Translations under genes and position numbers: made by a program
Shown: positions 30,504-39,423 of the stretch, piece after piece
Layout: each line of letters opens with the position of its first letter
Position numbering within the stretch: the stretch's first letter is position 1
From: Chloroflexota bacterium
Lineage (GTDB): Bacteria > Chloroflexota > Dormibacteria > Dormibacterales > Dormibacteraceae
Reading direction: 5' to 3'
Length of the DNA stretch: 64,000 nucleotides
Assembly: GCA_005883575.1 (NCBI GenBank)
Contig: VBFH01000022.1
Coordinates: 124,001 to 188,000, forward strand
Notes under the pieces: generated by a model
What the model was told of the DNA's origin: nothing
Databases searched by the model: none
Seen by the model: the letters and a program-made list of their open reading frames with translations, nothing else

Positions 30504-32824
30504 TGCGCCGGCAGTCGGGACAGGCACTTGTGATCGTCGCCATCTGGTTGGTCGCGCTCATCGGGTCGGCCTCCCTCATCCTGCTGACAGGCTCGGTCGA
30601 ATGGCAGCGCAATCAGCTGCAGCAGCTGGCGGACCAGGCTGCTCTCGACGCAGCTATGAAGATCGGTGTCGGCTGCACAGCCGGCTCAGCCAGCACCATC
30701 ATCACCGAGGCGGACAACTTCATCGCAACCCAGCGCACTCGCACCGGCGCGCTCACGATCGGCGCGAGCACTTGCGCCGGCGCGTATACAGGCAGCGACA
30801 CATTCGCGACCGGCCTGAGCGAGACGATCCACTATCCCTATCGCGCCCACCAGCAGCAGGTCGAGGTCATCCTCACCCTTGCGCTGCCGATCTCATTCGG
30901 CAGCTACATGGGCGCCTCGAACACGAACGTCACCCGGCGCGCGGTCGCGCAGCAGCTGACCGGGTCAGTCCCCACCATCTCGGCAACCACGGTTTCCTGC
31001 ACGGGCGGGCAGTTCAACGTCGCGGGCACGATCGCCTCCTCCAACGCCATCACCCTCAGCGGCTCGTGTGCGATGTATGCGCACACCCGCTTCGACGCCG
31101 CGTCGAGCACGTACTCAGACCTCGGCAACGTCTCGGTGTACGCCCAGGGCCAGACGTGGGTCGGCGGCGCGGGCTCGTGTGTCGGCGGATCGAACTCGGG
31201 ATCGACCAACGCTGTGTGCGCCGACGGCTATGAGGTTTCAGGGCACACCTCGACCGCCTGCGGAGCCGGCGGCACCAGCGCCTTTCTCTCGGCGGGCGAC
31301 GCGGTCATCAACCCCAACCCCTGCGCGGGTGGCGCAGCGGCGCAGCCGGTGCCACCCCTGTCGACGACGCTGCCGCCCGAGCCGAACACAGACCCTTCGG
31401 CGATCGCGACCCTGCAGAACAACGCTGGGGGTCCGCTGGGTGCCGCATGCTCCTCGAGCGGCGTCTACCCCAATATCACTGCCGGCGGCACCGTCGTCGG
31501 CACGGGTCTCGGACCGTCGCCGAGCAGCAGGGACGCGAGCGGCTTTTATCACTTCAAGCCCAGCTGCTACGGCTACCTCGACCTGAGCACCACCGCGGGC
31601 GGAATCTCCAACCGTCAGACAGGCGCCGAGAGCGCGTTCCAGACCCACTTCGTCACCGCGAGCATGCCCGCCGCGAGCCAGGCGGGCACTCTGCTGATCG
31701 CGACCGTGACGTCGGCCTCGACACCCAACAAGTTCGGCGCTCCGGCGGGCTGGGTCTCGGCCGCCGAGGCCAACCAGGTCGGCGAGGGCCGGAGCGAGAT
31801 CTGGTACTACCCCAACAACCCGGGCGGGATCGCAAGCGTCACCTTCACCATGAACCCGGCGACGGTCGGCGGCAACGCGCAGCTCTCCGAGTGGCTCGGC
31901 GTCGCGACAGCCTTGCCGCTCGACCAATTCGGGTGGCAAACCGTGCCGGTGGCCACGACCACGACCACCATCTCGACGAGCGGAGCCATGACTCAAACCG
32001 GCGAGCTCGTCGTCACCGATGACGGCTTCAAGATCGCGGCGGGCACGTTCACACGGGCGGCGGGCTGGACCCCTCTGGTCACGGACATTACGCAGGGCTA
32101 CGCCTCTGAGTACCGCCTGGACCTGCCCGTCGGCATCGCAAGCGAGACGTTGTCGACGAGCGTCCCCGCGCTCTGGGCGAACGTGATCGCGACCTTCAAG
32201 CCGGCCTCGGCCGGCTCAGGCGCCGTGCTCGACCCCGGCTTCTACTACTTCAACGGCTCCGGATTTGCCGGCGGCGGCGGGATCTGCCTTGGCGGCGGCG
32301 AGCTCCTGGCCCGTGACGTGACCATCGAGCTCGTCAACGCGGCGGGCTTCTCGACCGGGACTTGCGCCGCCGGCGGAGGCGCCGCGTGCGGCGCGGCGAG
32401 CTGTCAGTTCGGGTCGACCCCGTGCTCGCTTTCGGCCTGCCCGCCCAACGCGGCCGCCGACTCGGCAGGCGGCGGTTACACCTGGTTTGCCGCGCCCTGC
32501 AACCAGGCGCCCGCCGGCGACGCGAGCTGCCCTGGCTCGGCGTGGTGCCCCGTGGGCGACCGCGCCTGCTGGAACCTCCTGATCTGGGCCCCGGCAAGCA
32601 ACTCTGGCCAGATCGCGATCAAAGGCACCGTGGCCAAGAACTGGCTGCTGGGCTCTGTCTACTGGTCCGGCACCTGCACGTACACCGACAACGGCTTGAG
32701 CATGCTCGCCGGGTCGCTCGCCTGCGGGACGCTGTCGGTGTCGGCGGCCGCAGGCTCGGGCACCTCGATCGGGAGCGATTATGGTCTCAATACCGCCGTG
32801 GTCGAGGCCGTCCTGATCGAGTGA
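30503..32824 (+). CDS. Large TadG-like protein with an embedded beta-sandwich domain
   Basis: 773 aa. The N-terminus RRQSGQALVIVAIWLVALIGSASLILLTGSVEWQRNQLQQLADQAALDAA is the TadG pattern (one helix at about 7-30 followed by the QxxADxAALAAA-like segment). Unlike ordinary TadG it has no recognisable vWA domain. Residues ~375-566 form an independent beta-rich domain (TLLIATVTSASTPNKFGAPAGWVSAAEA, WYYPNNPGGIASVTFTMNP) like those found in bacterial surface proteins. Flanking parts are rich in Gly, Ser, Thr and Cys (over twenty Cys), suggesting disulfides outside the cell. ATG at 30503 overlaps the preceding stop. Probably surface-exposed or pilus-tip; inference. Confidence 0.75.
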   Translation: MRRQSGQALVIVAIWLVALIGSASLILLTGSVEWQRNQLQQLADQAALDAAMKIGVGCTAGSASTIITEADNFIATQRTRTGALTIGASTCAGAYTGSDTFATGLSETIHYPYRAHQQQVEVILTLALPISFGSYMGASNTNVTRRAVAQQLTGSVPTISATTVSCTGGQFNVAGTIASSNAITLSGSCAMYAHTRFDAASSTYSDLGNVSVYAQGQTWVGGAGSCVGGSNSGSTNAVCADGYEVSGHTSTACGAGGTSAFLSAGDAVINPNPCAGGAAAQPVPPLSTTLPPEPNTDPSAIATLQNNAGGPLGAACSSSGVYPNITAGGTVVGTGLGPSPSSRDASGFYHFKPSCYGYLDLSTTAGGISNRQTGAESAFQTHFVTASMPAASQAGTLLIATVTSASTPNKFGAPAGWVSAAEANQVGEGRSEIWYYPNNPGGIASVTFTMNPATVGGNAQLSEWLGVATALPLDQFGWQTVPVATTTTTISTSGAMTQTGELVVTDDGFKIAAGTFTRAAGWTPLVTDITQGYASEYRLDLPVGIASETLSTSVPALWANVIATFKPASAGSGAVLDPGFYYFNGSGFAGGGGICLGGGELLARDVTIELVNAAGFSTGTCAAGGGAACGAASCQFGSTPCSLSACPPNAAADSAGGGYTWFAAPCNQAPAGDASCPGSAWCPVGDRACWNLLIWAPASNSGQIAIKGTVAKNWLLGSVYWSGTCTYTDNGLSMLAGSLACGTLSVSAAAGSGTSIGSDYGLNTAVVEAVLIE

Positions 32825-32901
32825 GGGAGCCTGGAACCGCCTTTGTGGCCTTATCTGTTGCGCTTCGGCGTCCATTTTGTGAAGCTAGCGCGCGCAGTTA
32901 A

Positions 32902-33696
32902 GTGTCAATAGCCACCTCCGCCCTGGCCCGGCCTCGCCGCGGGCGCCTGTACATCGTGGTCGGCGCAGTTCTTGCCGTGCTGGCTTTCGCCCTGGCGGCC
33001 GGGATCGCGAGCCTGCCCCTCATCCAGGGCACGACCACAGGGACTAGGGTTGTCGTGGCCAGCCACGACATCAAGGCGAGGACCGTCATCACGGCCTCCG
33101 ATCTCACCATCGCCAACTTCAACCCGGCACCGCCGGAAGCATTCATCGCTGTCAAAGACGTCGCCGGAAAGGGAGCTCGGGTGGACCTCCCGGCCGGCCA
33201 GCCCATCACCGCCAACCTGGTGGCCCCGTCCGGTGACCTTCTAAGCAGCAGCGACGTCGCCTACCTGCCGATCCCCAAAGGGTGGATCGCCGTCACCGTT
33301 CCGACCGGTGAACAGGTCGGCGTCGGCGGCTACGTCCAGATCGGAGACAGGATCACCATGCTCGCCACGATCAACACCGCGGCCTTCGGGCAGAATCCCG
33401 GCAGAAACGTGGTCCTCACGGTCTTTCGCGACATCGACGTCCTGCGCGTCGGGCCGGCGAACGGCGCGACCTCGACCGGCTCGGTTACCAGCAGCCTCAC
33501 CGTGCTCATGACCGGGTGCGATTCCGAGTTTCTGTTCTGGCTGCTCAACAACGCGTCGATGAAGTACGAGCTCGAGTCCTACACCGACTATCAGGGCCTC
33601 CCGACCCAACCTGATACCAAGTGTCCCAGCGTGTCATCGGCGACGGGAGTCGGCCCCAAAGACGTCGACGGACGCTGGCACTTCACGACCCATTAG
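32902..33696 (+). CDS. cpaB: CpaB/RcpC-like Tad assembly protein (SAF domain)
   Basis: A 264-aa protein with a basic N-terminus, one membrane helix (about 17-40) and an SAF/CpaB domain: TRVVVASHDIKARTVITASDLTIANF and LPAGQPITANLVAP. The C-terminal part (PKGWIAVTVPTGEQVGVGGYVQIGDRITMLATI, NVVLTVFRDIDVLRVG) is the RcpC/CpaB portion. In diderms it meets the secretin; no secretin gene is here, consistent with a monoderm. GTG start at 32902, after a 77-base gap that may hold a promoter. Confidence 0.88.
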   Translation: MSIATSALARPRRGRLYIVVGAVLAVLAFALAAGIASLPLIQGTTTGTRVVVASHDIKARTVITASDLTIANFNPAPPEAFIAVKDVAGKGARVDLPAGQPITANLVAPSGDLLSSSDVAYLPIPKGWIAVTVPTGEQVGVGGYVQIGDRITMLATINTAAFGQNPGRNVVLTVFRDIDVLRVGPANGATSTGSVTSSLTVLMTGCDSEFLFWLLNNASMKYELESYTDYQGLPTQPDTKCPSVSSATGVGPKDVDGRWHFTTH

Positions 33697-33711
33697 AGGG
33701 CCGACCGGCCA

Positions 33712-34653
33712 ATGAACACCGCCATCATCCTCGTCGCCGTCGCGGCGGCCGTCGGCGTCGGCCTCGTCGTTTTCGGCATGGTGAGCTCGCGTCAGGCGTC
33801 GAGCCCGGAAATCTCGGTCCGCGCCTCCTACCGAACGCTCGCCGACGTGCGGGAGCAGCTCCGCCGGCGGTTTGAGCCGACCGGCACGCCCGCCTGGATC
33901 GCGTCTGAGCAGAGGACGAGCCGCCTTCAGCGCGACCTCGTGAGCGCCGACCTGGAGCTGAGACCGTACGAGTTCAGGATCATCCAGGCAGGCATCGCCC
34001 TGCTGCTGGCGATCATCGGCGTCTTGCGATTCGGCATCGGTCCCGAGTTCGTCGTCCTGGCCGTGATCGGTTACGTGCTTCCCGCGCTGTACCTGCGCAA
34101 CCGCCGTGGACATCGTCTGCGCCAGTTCGACGCCGGGTTGCCTCGGGCGATGGAGCTCATCGCCAACTCGATGAAGGCCGGACAGTCCGTCGCGCAATCG
34201 CTCAGCGCGGTGACCGACAACGCAGGCCCGCCCGTCTCGGACGAGTTCGCGCTCGCCCGCCGCGAGATCGAGTTGGGCGCGTCGATCGACAGCGCGCTCA
34301 ACAACATGGTCAAAAGGATTGGCAGCAGCGACCTTCGCTTGATGGTCATGGTGATCACGATCCAGCGGTCGGTCGGCGGTGACCTGCCAGCGATCCTGGT
34401 CACCCTCGCCGACACGATGCGACAGCGCGAGGAGATGCGCTCCGAGATCATGGCGGCGACCGCGCAGTCTCGCGCCACGGCGCTGATCATCACGCTGCTC
34501 CCTATCGTCGCGGCATTGCTTCTCTACTTCATCGTCCGCGACTATTTCCGTCCGATGCTCGTCAACCCGCTCGGCTGGGCGATGCTCATCCTCGCGGGAT
34601 TCCTCCTTTTCGTCGGCAACCTGATCATCCGCCGCCTGACCGCGATCGCATGA
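33712..34653 (+). CDS. tadB: Tad platform protein TadB
   Basis: A 313-aa inner platform protein. One helix at the N-terminus (about 2-22), a cytosolic stretch, two helices near 88-125, the T2SSF core (AMELIANSMKAGQSVAQSL...GGDLPAILVTLADTMRQREEMRSEI) and two C-terminal helices. TadB with TadC couples the TadA ATPase to pilin extrusion. ATGA overlap with tadC (34650-34653). Intact. Confidence 0.92.
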   Translation: MNTAIILVAVAAAVGVGLVVFGMVSSRQASSPEISVRASYRTLADVREQLRRRFEPTGTPAWIASEQRTSRLQRDLVSADLELRPYEFRIIQAGIALLLAIIGVLRFGIGPEFVVLAVIGYVLPALYLRNRRGHRLRQFDAGLPRAMELIANSMKAGQSVAQSLSAVTDNAGPPVSDEFALARREIELGASIDSALNNMVKRIGSSDLRLMVMVITIQRSVGGDLPAILVTLADTMRQREEMRSEIMAATAQSRATALIITLLPIVAALLLYFIVRDYFRPMLVNPLGWAMLILAGFLLFVGNLIIRRLTAIA

Positions 34654-35576
34654 ACGCACTGCCGCTCGTCATCGGCGTGGCGGCTGCGATCGGCGCCTAC
34701 CTGCTGACGATCGGAATCATCGCCTCGCGCGCAGCCGACGCCACCACACTCGCGCGCGAACGTCTCGCCCGCCAGGAGGTGGGCCTCGGCCAGAGCGCGG
34801 TTGCCTTGCAGCTCGAGAAGCCGTTCAGAGAACGGCTCTTCGCGCCACTTCGCCGGTGGCTCGACCGCCAGACGATGCGGATGACGCCGGAGGCCCAGGC
34901 CGCGAACTTCCGCCGCCAGCTCGACTTCGTCGGCAATCCGTTCAGCCTCGACCCGGCGAGCCTCCAGACCCTGCGCATCGCGGCTGCTGCGGCGTTTGGC
35001 GCCACCGGGACCGCGGTCGGGATGTTCATCGGCACCCCGTTCGCGATCGGCATCGCGCTGCTGGCCGGCGTCGCGCTCGGGTTTTACCTGCCGGTCGTGT
35101 GGCTCGACCAGCTCGTCCGCGAGCGACGTACGGAGCTGGAGGCCTCCCTGCCCAACGCGCTCGACGTAGTCGCCATCAGCATGGAGGCCGGCCTCGGGTT
35201 GGACCGCGCCCTGGAGCAGCTGGTTCGCCACCAGGACGACTCCCTAACCCTGCTTGTCGCGCGAGCGCTGCGCGAGATCCAGCTTGGTCGGCCCAGGGCT
35301 GACGCCCTCGAAGAGATGGCCATAGCGACGGGCATTGAGGACTTTGCCTCGCTCGTGCGCGGCATCCTGTACGCGGAGCGCACCGGCGTGCCGATCGCGC
35401 GGACGATCGCCGCCCACGCCGCGCAGATGCGCGTGAAACGCCGGCTCAAGATCCGCACCGAAGCCGCGCGAGCCTCGCTGAAGATCCTCATCCCGACGGT
35501 TGGGTGCGTGTTCCCGACCTTGTGGCTCATCCTGCTCGGACCTGCCTTGATCGTCGTCATGAGCCTGGGCCACTGA
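34650..35576 (+). CDS. tadC: Tad platform protein TadC
   Basis: A 308-aa T2SSF-domain membrane protein paralogous to TadB. Hallmarks: LPNALDVVAISMEAGLGLDRALEQLV, LGRPRADALEEMAIATGIEDFASLVRGILYAERTGVPIARTIAAHAAQMRVKRRLKIRTEA and a final hydrophobic helix. TadC ends the rightward Tad operon. It is followed after 16 bases by a convergent MBL hydrolase gene. Confidence 0.92.
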   Translation: MNALPLVIGVAAAIGAYLLTIGIIASRAADATTLARERLARQEVGLGQSAVALQLEKPFRERLFAPLRRWLDRQTMRMTPEAQAANFRRQLDFVGNPFSLDPASLQTLRIAAAAAFGATGTAVGMFIGTPFAIGIALLAGVALGFYLPVVWLDQLVRERRTELEASLPNALDVVAISMEAGLGLDRALEQLVRHQDDSLTLLVARALREIQLGRPRADALEEMAIATGIEDFASLVRGILYAERTGVPIARTIAAHAAQMRVKRRLKIRTEAARASLKILIPTVGCVFPTLWLILLGPALIVVMSLGH

Positions 35577-35592
35577 GCCTCGACCTGGAAGG

Positions 35593-36219
35593 TCAGCTGA
35601 GGAACGGGTTCATCCTTCGCTCCCGGCCGATCGTGGTCGCCGGGCCGTGTCCGCTGTACACGATCATCTCGTCCGGCTGGGCGAGCAGCTTGGTGCGGAT
35701 GCCTACGATCAGTGCACCGCCGTCTGAGTTCGCGAAGTCCGATCGCCCGATGGATCCCGCGAACAGCGCGTCCCCGGTGAACAGATAACCGTTGATCTTC
35801 AGGGTCACACCTCCGGGGCTGTGCCCCGGCGTGTGCAGGACCTCGAACTCGAGCGAACCCGCCTGGTAGGACTCGCCGTCGGCCAGCCGTGTCACGTTGT
35901 CGACCTGCGTTGCGATCGGGCCGAACTCGCGGCGGAGCGGGCGACCGCGCTCGACCACGTCGCGCTCTGAGTCGTGGACCGCGATGGGGATGGAGCCAAA
36001 CGCCTCGCGCAGCTCGTGCAGGCCGGCGATGTGATCGAGGTCGGTGTGCGTCAGAAGGATCGCTCTGACGTTGACGCCCCGCTCGCGCGCGGCGTCGATG
36101 ACCAGCTCCGGCTCGAGGTTGGAGTCGACGACGACGGCGTCATGCGTCGCCTCGTCTTCGACCAGGTAGGAGTTGGTGCCGAATCGCCGATCGGCGGTGA
36201 CCTCGACCCGAACCTTCAC
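35593..36219 (-). CDS. MBL-fold hydrolase (glyoxalase II-like)
   Basis: A 208-aa metallo-beta-lactamase-fold hydrolase. Metal ligands: THTDLDHIAG (HxxxDH variant, HTDLDH), later His in VLHTPGHSPGGV, and Asp in LFTGDALFAGSIGRSDF. The length and the GRSDF block match the YcbL/glyoxalase II-like group that hydrolyses thioesters; actual substrate unknown. GTG start with a GTGA overlap with the SRPBCC-GNAT gene, so the two are cotranscribed, probably with rel. Confidence 0.85.
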   Translation of the reverse strand: MKVRVEVTADRRFGTNSYLVEDEATHDAVVVDSNLEPELVIDAARERGVNVRAILLTHTDLDHIAGLHELREAFGSIPIAVHDSERDVVERGRPLRREFGPIATQVDNVTRLADGESYQAGSLEFEVLHTPGHSPGGVTLKINGYLFTGDALFAGSIGRSDFANSDGGALIVGIRTKLLAQPDEMIVYSGHGPATTIGRERRMNPFLS

Positions 36220-37220
36220 AAGGCCTTGCGGACGACGACGTACGGGCCAGTCTCGCGGTGTGGCTCAAAGCCCGCCCGAAGGTACATGCTCAACGGGCCG
36301 CGGTAGTTCGACTGCGGGGATTGCTTGTCATTGATGGGATAAGCCTCGGCCACCTTGACGCCTCGATCCCGCAATCGCGACACGGCGGCGTCAAGCAGAC
36401 GGGACGCAACGCCATGGCCGCGATACGGCGCCGCGATCACGAAGCAGGCGATCGAACCTACGCCGTCGTACTGCCTCGCATCGAGCTCGAAGCGATGCAT
36501 CACCCCAGCGAGCCGCGTCGTCTCCCCGTAATTGCACCAGCCGACGGGCTTACCGTCGACGTACGCGAGGAGCGCAGTCACATGGCCGCGTGAGATGGAC
36601 TCACTCATGTCGCGGCGGTTGTCTTGGGCTGTACGAACAGCCCACTCCTCTTCGGATTGAGAGCGATGCGTCTCCATGCAGTAGCACGACTGCCAGCCAG
36701 GGAAGTCGCGGAATGCGTGGTGATCGAAAAACTCCTGGTAGTCACCGACTCGGTCCGGCGTCACGTCGTGAACTTCGATCTTTCCGATCTCCGGCAAGCG
36801 CTCGATCTCAGCCTGCGCCGCCGGGTCGTGCTCGAGCCGAAGGCCCTGCAGCACGCCCTGGCCCTCGGATGCAAGCAAACCGCCGACGATGTCGCCCGCC
36901 TCCCACGACATGCGGACACGACAACCCGAGCCTTCGCTGAACACCTCCCACCTCATTGTGTGCGGCGGCTGCCGCGCGAAGATCGGTGCGTAGACAAAGC
37001 GCGTGCTCGCAACGAGTCGGTGAGGCGCTTCCAGCTCGACGATCTCGGACTCCTCGGCGAGCCCTCCTCTCCCGTCCACCCAGCGGATGGTCTCTCCCTT
37101 CCCGAAAGTGCCTTCCGGGGTCAGGCGGAAGTACCACCGGTGGGGCGCGGGCGCCACCAGCGCCTTCCAGGCGGCGTCGGCGGGCGTGTCGAGATAGACC
37201 TCATGGGAACCGCGGTTCAT
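36216..37220 (-). CDS. SRPBCC (AHSA1-like) domain fused to a GNAT acetyltransferase
   Basis: 334 aa in two domains. Residues 1-145 look like an SRPBCC/AHSA1 ligand-binding fold (VYLDTPADAAWKALVAPAPHRWYF, GKGETIRWVDGRGG, GSGCRVRMSWEAGD, VLQGLRLEHD). Residues 148-334 are a GNAT acetyltransferase with the CoA motif IAAPYRGHGVASRLLDAAVSRLRDRGV and a substrate pocket containing CYCMETHRSQSEEEW. The bond between the two is continuous, with no frameshift. Perhaps a small-molecule or antibiotic N-acetyltransferase; substrate unknown. ATG start with an ATGA overlap with rel. Confidence 0.82.
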   Translation of the reverse strand: MNRGSHEVYLDTPADAAWKALVAPAPHRWYFRLTPEGTFGKGETIRWVDGRGGLAEESEIVELEAPHRLVASTRFVYAPIFARQPPHTMRWEVFSEGSGCRVRMSWEAGDIVGGLLASEGQGVLQGLRLEHDPAAQAEIERLPEIGKIEVHDVTPDRVGDYQEFFDHHAFRDFPGWQSCYCMETHRSQSEEEWAVRTAQDNRRDMSESISRGHVTALLAYVDGKPVGWCNYGETTRLAGVMHRFELDARQYDGVGSIACFVIAAPYRGHGVASRLLDAAVSRLRDRGVKVAEAYPINDKQSPQSNYRGPLSMYLRAGFEPHRETGPYVVVRKAL

Positions 37221-39346
37221 GACGCCTCGCGCGCGACCGTGTGCACGTCCTTCACCCCCTCGAGTTTCTCCATCAGGCGCGACAGCTGTGCCAGCGAGTC
37301 GATCTCCACCGTAGCGGAGACGACCGCGGTCTTGTCGTCGTACACGTGGACCTCGAGGGCGGACATGTTGACGCGGTTTTCGGCCACCACCGTGGCGATG
37401 TCACGCATCAGTCCCTGGCGGTCCCAGGCCTCGATCTTGATCGCGACCGGATAGAGGTGCGATGCGTCGGTCTCCCAATCGACCGGGACCACTCGCGATG
37501 AGTCCTGCGCGTTGACGGCATTGATGCAGTCGGCGCGGTGGACCGTGACCCCTTTGCCCCGGGTGGTGTAGCCGACGATGGCGTCCCCGGGTACAGGCTG
37601 GCAGCATGTCGCGATCGTGGTCAGGATTCCCTTCTCTCCCCGGACCAGGACGCGTGGCGAGGGCTGGACCTGCGGGATGAGCGGGATGGTGCGCAGGTCC
37701 CCGCCGGGGGTGTCGAGGCTCAGCGCCATGCGCATGACGACGGCGTGCGGAGAGAGGTCGCCGTAGCCGATGGCTGCCATGAAGTCGTCCACCGTGGCGA
37801 ACCTGTGCAGCGTCGCCATCTCCTGCAGCTTTGGCTCGGGGAGGTCGCCGAGGCTGATGCGGTGCATGCGATGGAGCTCTTTGTCGAGAAGGTCGTGGCC
37901 CTTGGCCACGTTTTCCTCGCGGCGCTGGCTCTTGAACCACTTCCGGATCCGCTCCTTCGCGGACGCGCTCTTGACGAAGTTCAGCCAGTCACGGCTTGGG
38001 CCGTGCGGACCCTTCGATGTCAGGATCTCCACGATCTCGCCATTCTGCAGCGCGTAGTCGAGCGCCACCATGCGCCCGTTGACCTTGGCGCCGATGCATC
38101 GGTGGCCGACTTCGGTGTGGATCCGATATGCGAAGTCGACCGGCGTCGATTCCGACGGAAGGTTGATGACGTCGCCGCGCGGCGTGAACACGTAGACCTC
38201 GTCCTGGAACAGGTCCACCTTGACAGTGTTGAGGAACGACTCCGCATCCCCCACCTCGTTCTGCCACTCAAGCAGGCTGCGCAGCCAGGACAGCTTCTGG
38301 TCGAAGCTCGCGTCCTTGCCGCCTTCCTTATATGTCCAGTGAGCGGCGACGCCGAACTCCGCGACCCGGTGCATCTCCTGGGTCCGGATCTGGATCTCGA
38401 TCGGCTCGCCGGTGTGGGTGATGACCGTCGTGTGCAGAGACTGATAGCCGTTGGACTTCGGCATCGCGACGTAGTCCTTGAAACGTCCTGGCATCGGCTT
38501 CCACAGGGAGTGGACGACGCCGAGCACGCCGTAGCAGTCCCGCACCGTGTCGACCAGGACCCGGATCGCGGACAGGTCGTAGATCTCGGTGAAGTCCTTG
38601 TCCTCGCGGGTCATCTTCTGCCAGACGGAGTAGATGTGCTTCGGCCGGCCTGTGATCTCGGCCTGGATCCCGACTTTCTCCAACTCACGGGCCAGTATCT
38701 CCCGCAGGTCGGAGACGAGCGCCTCACGGTCGTCGCGCTTGCGGGCGATGCGCCGGACGACGTCGTCGTAGGCCTCAGGCTCGAGGTTCCGGAACGCGAG
38801 GTCCTCGAGCTCCCACTTGATCTGGCCGATGCCGAGCCGATGGGCGAGCGGGGCGTAGATGTCGAGGGTCTCGCGGGAGATCTTCCGGCGCTTGGGCTCC
38901 GCGAGCGGCTCCAGCGTGCGCATGTTGTGCAGCCGGTCGGCGAGCTTGATGAGGACCACGCGCAGGTCCTCCGCCATCGCCACCATCATCTTGCGGATGT
39001 TCTCGGCCTGCTGCTGCTGGTCGGTGCGCAGGGAGATCCGCCCCAGCTTGGTGACTCCCTCCACCAGCCGCGCCACCTCCCCTCCGAACTCGCGCTTGAC
39101 CTCCTCGGCGGTCAGGTTGGTGTCCTCGACCGTGTCGTGCAGGAGGGCAGCGGCGATGGTCTCGGCGTCCAGCTCCAGGTCGGCGAGGATGGCGGCCACC
39201 TCGAGGGGGTGGTTGACGTAGTCCTCGCCCGAAAGCCGGTGCTGCCCGTGGTGGGCGGTCGCCGCGCGCTCGTAGGCCTTGCGAACCATCACCTGGCCCT
39301 TTGGGTCGAGGTGATCGGCGATCCTGAGGAGCTCGGAGACCGTCAA
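37217..39346 (-). CDS. rel: Bifunctional (p)ppGpp synthetase/hydrolase Rel
   Basis: 709 aa. Order: HD hydrolase (AALLHDTVEDTN, HD intact; LADRLHNMRTL), synthetase (YDLSAIRVLVDTVRDCYG, PGRFKDYVAMPKSNGYQSLHT, with the RFKD form of the RxKD motif that marks the bifunctional Rel class), TGS (VYVFTPRGDVINLPSESTPVDFAYRIHTEVGHRCIGAKVNG), helical/zinc-finger-like region, and C-terminal ACT (IKIEAWDRQGLMRDIATVVAENRVNMS). TTG start at 39346. Likely the only long Rel in the genome. Followed by the acetyltransferase and MBL genes with overlapping stops. Confidence 0.96.
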   Translation of the reverse strand: MTVSELLRIADHLDPKGQVMVRKAYERAATAHHGQHRLSGEDYVNHPLEVAAILADLELDAETIAAALLHDTVEDTNLTAEEVKREFGGEVARLVEGVTKLGRISLRTDQQQQAENIRKMMVAMAEDLRVVLIKLADRLHNMRTLEPLAEPKRRKISRETLDIYAPLAHRLGIGQIKWELEDLAFRNLEPEAYDDVVRRIARKRDDREALVSDLREILARELEKVGIQAEITGRPKHIYSVWQKMTREDKDFTEIYDLSAIRVLVDTVRDCYGVLGVVHSLWKPMPGRFKDYVAMPKSNGYQSLHTTVITHTGEPIEIQIRTQEMHRVAEFGVAAHWTYKEGGKDASFDQKLSWLRSLLEWQNEVGDAESFLNTVKVDLFQDEVYVFTPRGDVINLPSESTPVDFAYRIHTEVGHRCIGAKVNGRMVALDYALQNGEIVEILTSKGPHGPSRDWLNFVKSASAKERIRKWFKSQRREENVAKGHDLLDKELHRMHRISLGDLPEPKLQEMATLHRFATVDDFMAAIGYGDLSPHAVVMRMALSLDTPGGDLRTIPLIPQVQPSPRVLVRGEKGILTTIATCCQPVPGDAIVGYTTRGKGVTVHRADCINAVNAQDSSRVVPVDWETDASHLYPVAIKIEAWDRQGLMRDIATVVAENRVNMSALEVHVYDDKTAVVSATVEIDSLAQLSRLMEKLEGVKDVHTVAREAS

Positions 39347-39423
39347 CTTGTGCCTGCCATGAAGTTTAAGTTGGCTATCTAGCTTCCCCTTCCGAACACA
39401 AACCTAGACTTACGAGCCGCCCA

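Noticed and set aside
37538-39382. A 614-codon plus-strand reading frame
   Set aside because: Antisense to rel, whose HD, synthetase, TGS and ACT motifs are all intact.
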